A DNA stretch of 11,555 nt from JBEKIK01 sp050013075 (GTDB lineage Bacteria > Planctomycetota > Planctomycetia > Pirellulales > Thermoguttaceae), in NCBI GenBank assembly GCA_050013075.1, contig JBEKFZ010000119.1:1-11555 (forward strand). The letters run 5' to 3'. Each line of letters opens with the position of its first letter. Within the stretch, counting starts at the first letter, position 1. This document shows, in pieces, positions 7,989 through 11,555 of this stretch. The position numbers were made by a program, and so were the translations under genes. The notes beneath the pieces were generated by a model. That model had not been told where the DNA came from and made no database searches. It saw nothing but the letters and a program-made list of their open reading frames with translations.

Positions 7989-8135
7989 ATGCTAAACAGG
8001 AATATGTGTCCCTGTGTTTGTTTATACGGCCTACCCTTCGCGGCCTACTGGGACTATTATAAGGAGATTGAATACGAAAAAATCCAGGACAGTGTGAACT
8101 TTTGTTGCCCCGGATCGGTCAATATAACTAGTTAG
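7989..8135 (+). CDS. Possible small cysteine-rich protein, 48 residues
   Basis: An open frame from ATG at 7989 to TAG at 8133-8135 fills the gap between the glycosyltransferase gene and the tRNA. The peptide has a CPCVC cluster at residues 7-11, an aromatic and charged middle (AAYWDYYKEIEYEKIQ) and a CC pair at 39-40, an arrangement that could bind metal or form disulfides. A weak GACGAG lies 7 nt before the ATG; a second in-frame ATG at 8004 has AGGA close before it. I recognise no family, there is no homology support, and the frame overlaps a possible -10 box of the tRNA gene. It may be chance. Confidence 0.2.
   Translation: MLNRNMCPCVCLYGLPFAAYWDYYKEIEYEKIQDSVNFCCPGSVNITS
8123..8128 (+). 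promoter_or_regulatory. Candidate -10 box for the tRNA-Ser gene
   Basis: TATAAC matches five of six bases of the bacterial -10 consensus and ends 21 nt before the mature 5' end of the tRNA, a reasonable leader length. No good -35 is visible; the T-rich TTTTGTTG at 8100-8107 is the nearest match. Placed by position and weak consensus only. Confidence 0.3.
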
Positions 8136-8149
8136 TAAATAAGAAGTTA

Positions 8150-8236
8150 GGAGAGGTGGCTGAGTGGTCGAAAGCGTCGGTTTGCTAAACCGATGACCGG
8201 GAAACTGGTCCGCAGGTTCGAATCCTGTCCTCTCCG
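8150..8236 (+). tRNA. tRNA-Ser (anticodon GCU)
   Basis: An 87-nt class II tRNA that reads AGC and AGU serine codons. The acceptor stem GGAGAGG (8150-8156) pairs perfectly with CCTCTCC (8229-8235), followed by discriminator G at 8236. The D-arm follows with GAGTGGTCGAAAG. The anticodon stem TCGGT/ACCGA encloses the loop TTGCTAA with anticodon GCT at 8184-8186. A long variable arm with an ACCGG...CTGGT helix is typical of serine tRNAs, and the T-arm GCAGG-TTCGAAT-CCTGT is complete with one G-T pair. CCA is not encoded (the next bases are CTTA), so it must be added after transcription. A hairpin terminator follows 15 nt downstream. Confidence 0.97.
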
Positions 8237-8251
8237 CTTACATAGAACCCA

Positions 8252-8299
8252 GGCTCGCAAGTGCTTGATAAGCAAGAACTTGCGAGCCATTTTCGTTTT
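8252..8299 (+). terminator. Intrinsic terminator behind tRNA-Ser
   Basis: GGCTCGCAAGT at 8252-8262 pairs perfectly over 11 bp with ACTTGCGAGCC at 8278-8288, followed by the T-rich tail ATTTTCGTTTT. The 15-nt loop holds a further small helix, GCTT-GAT-AAGC at 8263-8273. An outer pair, AACCCAG at 8247-8253 with CTGGGTT at 8306-8312, lies around the tail. The position directly after the tRNA fits a Rho-independent terminator. Confidence 0.85.
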
Positions 8300-8444
8300 C
8301 ACGGCTCTGGGTTGACCAAGTCTTGTCAAGATTATGTCATGCGATGGAGACATTGGACAATTTCTGGTGTTAAATTCTTTAGCGGGTTATACTTATTTAT
8401 TGTGCTCTGGGGATAAAACACGCTGATCCCGCCGGACTGATAAT
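8300..8444. promoter_or_regulatory. Leader and probable promoter region of the DUF1549/DUF1553 gene
   Basis: This gap after the tRNA terminator must contain the start of transcription for the DUF1549/DUF1501 pair. TATACT at 8388-8393 is the best -10-like hexamer, but the sequence 17 nt before it (TGGTGT) is a poor -35. An imperfect palindrome, TTGAC-CAAGTCTT-GTCAA, lies at 8312-8329. No strong Shine-Dalgarno precedes the ATG at 8445. Nothing coding is recognisable. Confidence 0.25.
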
Positions 8445-10025
8445 ATGAAGACATTCTTGCTTTTTGCGGTTGTCCTAACGGCGGCTACCGCCGATAGAGG
8501 GGCAACAAGGGCACCGGTGTTCCCGTTTGAAAGCCTGACTAATTTAGCTTCCCAAGGCAAAATCGACGAACTGGTTTTCGGCAAGCTTAGGCACTTGGGT
8601 ATTCCGCCGGCCCCCATTTGCTCGGATGCGGTGTTTGTCCGCCGCGTATATCTGGACGTGATCGGAACGCTCCCCACTGCCCAGGAGACTAAAGAATTTC
8701 TCTCGAATCAAAACCCAAAAAAACGCAGAATCCTGATCGACCGTCTGTTGGAGCGAAAGGAGTTCGCCGATTACTGGGCCATGAAATGGAGCGATCTGCT
8801 CCGGGTCAAGTCCGAGTATCCCATCAATTTATGGCCCAATGCGGTGCAATCCTATCATCGCTGGATCCGGACTTGCATCAAGGATAACATGCCGTACGAT
8901 CGCTTCGTGCGGGAGATGCTTACGGCCAACGGCAGCAACTTCAACGTACCGCAAGTGAACTTCTACCGCGCAATCCAAGGCCGGGAACCGACGGCCATCG
9001 CACAGGCCGTGGCGCTGAGTTTCATGGGCGTACGAGCGGAGGGTTGGCCGAAAGAGCGCTGGGCGGAAATGGGCCTGTTTTTTTCGCGGATTCAGTACAA
9101 GGCAACCGAACAGTGGAAAGAAGAGATAGTCATATTCGATCCGGGCAAGGATTCCCCGCAATCGGCCGCCGACGCGCCGGTTGAGGCGGTTTTTCCCGAC
9201 GGGACAACGACTCGACTGTCTCCGGGTCAGGATCCGCGCGAGGTTTTTGTGAATTGGCTGGTTGCCCCCAAGAATCCCTGGTTCGCGCGCAACATCGTGA
9301 ATCGAATTTGGTCGTGGTTATTGGGACGCGGCATTATTCACGAGCCGGATGACATCCGGCCTGATAACCCGGCGATTAATCCTGAACTGCTGGCATACCT
9401 GGAGCGGGAGTTGATTTCCGCCCGTTTCGACCTGAAACACGTTTTCCGGCTGATTTTGAATTCAAAAACTTATCAGCTTTCGTCCATTCCCGAGGGAAAT
9501 AATCCCCTGGGCGAGGCCAATTTTTCGTACTATCCGCCGCGCAGGCTGGAAGCGGAGGTGCTCATCGACGCCATCGACCAGATCACCGGCACTACGGAGA
9601 AGTATACCAGTCCCATTCCCGAGCCGTTTACATTCATTCCCGAAAGCCAACGTTCGATCGAGCTTGCCGACGGCAGCATCAGCAGTTCGTTTCTGGAGAT
9701 GTTCGGACGTCCGGCTCGCGACACCGGTCTGGAATCGGAGCGCAACAATCGCTCCACTGCGGATCAAGAACTACACCTGCTGAATTCAACGCATATTCGC
9801 CGCAAGATTGAACAAAGCCAGAAGCTTCGGGAACTGCTGCAAGCCAAGAAAAAGCCGCGAGAGATCGTGGAAGAGCTTTATTTGACGATTCTTTCGCGTT
9901 ATCCCACCGATGAAGAATTGGAAATCGTGAGAGAGTACGCCCAACCCGGGCATGAAGGCAGGCGCCCCATGATGGATCTGATCTGGGCGTTAATCAACAG
10001 TGCGGAGTTTTTGTACAGGCATTAG
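8445..10025 (+). CDS. DUF1549 and DUF1553 domain protein without heme motif
   Basis: A 526-residue protein of the paired-domain family abundant in planctomycetes. The first 16 or so residues (MKTFLLFAVVLTAATA) form a probable signal peptide, so it should act in the periplasm or outer compartment. DUF1549 spans about 35-215, with FVRRVYLDVIGTLPT at 64-78, and DUF1553 about 262-523, with NPWFARNIVNRIWSWLLGRG at 277-296. Most relatives carry CAxCHxHPF after an LGVR motif; here FMGVR at 193-197 runs straight into AEGWPKERWAEMGLFFSRI, and there is no CxxCH anywhere. It also lacks the N-terminal cytochrome-like domain of longer members. The molecular function of the family is unknown. The DUF1501 gene 37 bp downstream is the usual partner, so the two are probably one operon. 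The start is supported by the signal peptide, not by a ribosome binding site. Confidence 0.9.
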   Translation: MKTFLLFAVVLTAATADRGATRAPVFPFESLTNLASQGKIDELVFGKLRHLGIPPAPICSDAVFVRRVYLDVIGTLPTAQETKEFLSNQNPKKRRILIDRLLERKEFADYWAMKWSDLLRVKSEYPINLWPNAVQSYHRWIRTCIKDNMPYDRFVREMLTANGSNFNVPQVNFYRAIQGREPTAIAQAVALSFMGVRAEGWPKERWAEMGLFFSRIQYKATEQWKEEIVIFDPGKDSPQSAADAPVEAVFPDGTTTRLSPGQDPREVFVNWLVAPKNPWFARNIVNRIWSWLLGRGIIHEPDDIRPDNPAINPELLAYLERELISARFDLKHVFRLILNSKTYQLSSIPEGNNPLGEANFSYYPPRRLEAEVLIDAIDQITGTTEKYTSPIPEPFTFIPESQRSIELADGSISSSFLEMFGRPARDTGLESERNNRSTADQELHLLNSTHIRRKIEQSQKLRELLQAKKKPREIVEELYLTILSRYPTDEELEIVREYAQPGHEGRRPMMDLIWALINSAEFLYRH

Positions 10026-10054
10026 GATAGGGATTGGGGATTAGAGATTAGGGG
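10026..10054 (+). repeat. Degenerate 7-nt tandem repeat between the DUF1549 and DUF1501 genes
   Basis: The 37 bp gap begins with GATAGG and then GATTGGG, GATTAGA and GATTAGG (10032-10052), a purine-rich run of heptamers with one base change each. Its last unit plus following G (AGGGG) is the probable ribosome binding site, 8 nt before the ATG at 10063. The repeat follows directly after the TAG stop of the upstream gene. Confidence 0.6.
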
Positions 10055-10062
10055 AAAAAATT

Positions 10063-11412
10063 ATGAGTGTGGAGAAACATTTGAGTCGGGGGTTATGTAT
10101 TACGAGGCGCGAGGCCATGCGCCGCGGACTGACCGGCGCGGCCGGATTACTGCTGGCCAACGGATTGGGGCTTCTCGCATGGTCCGAAACGCAACAATTG
10201 AAGGCCAAGGCCAAGTCGGTCATCCAGATCTGGATGTGGGGCGGCCCGTCGCAACTGGATACATTCGATCCGAAACCGGAGGCGGGCTACGACTACTGCG
10301 GTCCATTGAACAAACCCATCCAGACCAATGTGGACGGGATCAAGATCGGCGAACTGCTTCCCATGCTGGCCAAGCAGGCCGACAAGTATTCCATTATCCG
10401 CAGCATGACCCACGGCATAAACGGCCACGAAACGGCGGCGTACATGGTCCAAACCGGGCGGAAACCGGGCGATCGGCTGGTGTATCCGGGCGTCGGCGCG
10501 GTGGTCTCGTTATTTAAGGGCTACGACGCCGGATACAAAGGATTGATTCCGCCTTATATCGTACTGACCGAGCCGCAAGGGCGGTTTTCCGAAGCCGGGT
10601 TTTTGGGTAATCGGTACAAACCATTCGCCACCGGCGGCGATCCGGCCCAGACCCGTTTCGTGGTCGAAGGCGTGGTTGCCCAAGGCGTGTCCGATGAACA
10701 ACAACGCGACCGGCGCGAACTGCTGCACAAATTGAACACCTTCGAACATGCCGTGAAAGACGATCCCGCGCTTAAGGCATTGAACCAATCCGAGGAACAG
10801 GCCTATGAGTTGATTCTGGGCGACGCGGGCAAACTCTTCGATCTCGCCCAGGAAAAGGACGAATTGAGAGACCGCTATGGTCGCAACACGTTCGGGCAGT
10901 CCTGCCTGATGGCGCGGCGCTTGGTCGAAAAAGGCGTTCCGTTCGTGACCATCAACTACAAGGGTTGGGATACGCACAAACAGCATTTTCAGATCATGCG
11001 CCGGAAACTGCCGGAAATGGATAAAGCAATGGCGACCCTGCTGGAGGATTTGTACGATCGCGGCCTGCTGGATAGCACGATCGTCTGGTGGAGCGGCGAA
11101 TTCGGCAGAACGCCGAAGGTCCAATGGGAAGAGCCCTGGAACGGCGGACGGGGCCATTGGGGAAATGTTTTTTCGGCCGTGCTAGCCGGCGGCGGATTTA
11201 AAGGCGGGCGCGTGGTCGGCGCCTCGGATGCAAAAGGGGAACAGGTAAAGGAGCGGCCCGTGTATCCTTGCGATCTTATCGGCAGCATGTATGAACTGCT
11301 TGGCATCGACCCAGATGGGAATTTGCCCAATCCCCAGGGTATGACGGTCCACGTGACGCCCACTGCCGAGGACGGTGTGAAAATGGGCGGACGGCTGAAA
11401 GAAATAATGTGA
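10063..11412 (+). CDS. Tat-exported DUF1501 domain protein
   Basis: A 449-residue DUF1501 protein, a family of the alkaline phosphatase/sulfatase-like superfamily with uncharacterised activity. The N-terminus has a twin-arginine signal, ITRREAMRRG at 13-22 followed by a hydrophobic segment to about 40, so it is exported folded. Family landmarks in order: WMWGGPSQLDTFDPKP at 57-72 (D66 a likely metal ligand), SMTHGINGHETAAYMVQTG at 114-132, GWDTH with D303 and H305, WWSGEFGRTP with E346, and GGRGHW with H365. These Asp, Glu and His residues suit a metal-dependent hydrolase site, which is inference from the fold. Length is normal and the gene is complete. AGGGG lies 8 nt before the start. It follows the DUF1549/DUF1553 gene by 37 bp, the common arrangement in planctomycetes, and is probably translated from the same message. 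Confidence 0.93.
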   Translation: MSVEKHLSRGLCITRREAMRRGLTGAAGLLLANGLGLLAWSETQQLKAKAKSVIQIWMWGGPSQLDTFDPKPEAGYDYCGPLNKPIQTNVDGIKIGELLPMLAKQADKYSIIRSMTHGINGHETAAYMVQTGRKPGDRLVYPGVGAVVSLFKGYDAGYKGLIPPYIVLTEPQGRFSEAGFLGNRYKPFATGGDPAQTRFVVEGVVAQGVSDEQQRDRRELLHKLNTFEHAVKDDPALKALNQSEEQAYELILGDAGKLFDLAQEKDELRDRYGRNTFGQSCLMARRLVEKGVPFVTINYKGWDTHKQHFQIMRRKLPEMDKAMATLLEDLYDRGLLDSTIVWWSGEFGRTPKVQWEEPWNGGRGHWGNVFSAVLAGGGFKGGRVVGASDAKGEQVKERPVYPCDLIGSMYELLGIDPDGNLPNPQGMTVHVTPTAEDGVKMGGRLKEIM

Positions 11413-11426
11413 AAATGTCCCGGTAT

Positions 11427-11456
11427 TTAGCCCCCCGTGAATACACGGGGGGTTAA
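11427..11456 (+). repeat. Palindromic repeat copy A with GTGAATACAC core
   Basis: TTAGCCCCCCGTG (11427-11439), loop AATA, then CACGGGGGGTTAA (11444-11456): a 9 bp perfect GC stem extended by TTA/TAA with one mismatch. It starts 14 bp after the DUF1501 stop and may also stop or protect that transcript, although only TTAAAA follows and there is no long T-run. Copy B of the same family lies 20 bp further on in the opposite orientation. Confidence 0.75.
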
Positions 11457-11476
11457 AAGGTGGAATATTTAACGCG

Positions 11477-11502
11477 GCCCCAGGTGTATTCACCCGGGGC
11501 TA
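11477..11502 (-). repeat. Palindromic repeat copy B, inverted relative to copy A
   Basis: Read on the minus strand it begins TAGCCCCGGGTG, loop AATA, then CACCTGGGGC. Aligned with copy A, it shares TAGCCCC, GTGAATACAC and GGGG, and differs only by CC to GG in the left stem and GG to CT in the right stem. Those changes keep the pairing on this strand as one G-C and one G-U pair, while the plus strand has an A-C mismatch. Confidence 0.7.
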
Positions 11503-11555
11503 TTGGGTCTCAGAAAAAGAATGTCGCATGCAAATTCAGAGCCGGGCCGTGGCGC
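11503..11555. other. Right-edge intergenic sequence
   Basis: The last 53 bp contain two plus-strand ATGs (11520 and 11527) near the edge with a purine-rich AGAAAAAGA before them, so a gene may begin here. Too little is present to judge, and no product is suggested. Confidence 0.15.

Noticed and set aside
8150..8236. tRNA-Ser as an attachment site of an integrated element
   Set aside because: No integrase, no repeated tRNA 3' end and no mobile-element genes are visible downstream.
8147..8353. 68-residue minus-strand frame with RRGQDSNLRTSFPVIGLANRRFRPLSHLS
   Set aside because: It is the antisense translation of tRNA-Ser, a familiar spurious protein.
11520..11555. Start of a plus-strand gene at the right edge
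   Set aside because: Only 9-12 codons are visible, with two competing ATGs and no recognisable motif.

Overview
The window looks like a chromosomal piece of a planctomycete or a close relative in the PVC group. The inference rests mainly on the tandem DUF1549/DUF1553 and DUF1501 gene pair, a paralogous secreted set strongly expanded in Planctomycetota and also found in Verrucomicrobiota, together with secreted polysaccharide-degrading enzymes and two families of palindromic repeats in the intergenic DNA. Base composition is moderate, slightly above 50% GC by eye. I see no integrase, transposase, phage gene, CRISPR array or toxin-antitoxin pair.

Layout. The left 7 kb is read leftwards: ilvD (dihydroxy-acid dehydratase, 6986 to 5151), a secreted alpha/beta-hydrolase-like protein (4867 to 3182), a secreted GH78 alpha-L-rhamnosidase (2942 to 240), and the first 51 codons of another exported protein running off the left edge (153 to 1). 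The right part is read rightwards: a WecG/TagA/CpsF-family glycosyltransferase (about 7165 to 7977), a tRNA-Ser(GCU) at 8150-8236 with a strong hairpin terminator behind it, then a DUF1549+DUF1553 protein (8445-10025) and a Tat-exported DUF1501 protein (10063-11412). The two directions diverge in the 150-180 bp between ilvD and the glycosyltransferase.

Function. The rhamnosidase and the putative esterase/hydrolase form a plausible small locus for stripping rhamnose-containing polysaccharide or glycoside outside the cytoplasm, the esterase perhaps removing acyl groups or cutting an ester-linked side chain. The DUF1549/1553 and DUF1501 proteins are encoded 37 bp apart and almost certainly act together; this DUF1549 protein lacks the CxxCH heme-type motif common in the family. 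ilvD and the glycosyltransferase look like independent household genes.

Non-coding structure is the most distinctive part: a 125 bp inverted-repeat element of the widespread 'GTCATCCTGAGCG' type between the hydrolase and the rhamnosidase; a head-to-head pair of related palindromes sharing a GTGAATACAC core with stem-preserving base changes after the DUF1501 gene; a nested hairpin terminator behind the tRNA; and a degenerate 7-nt tandem repeat between the last two genes. I did not find a convincing wholly new multi-gene system. The best leads are the unclassified secreted hydrolase and the paired palindromes.
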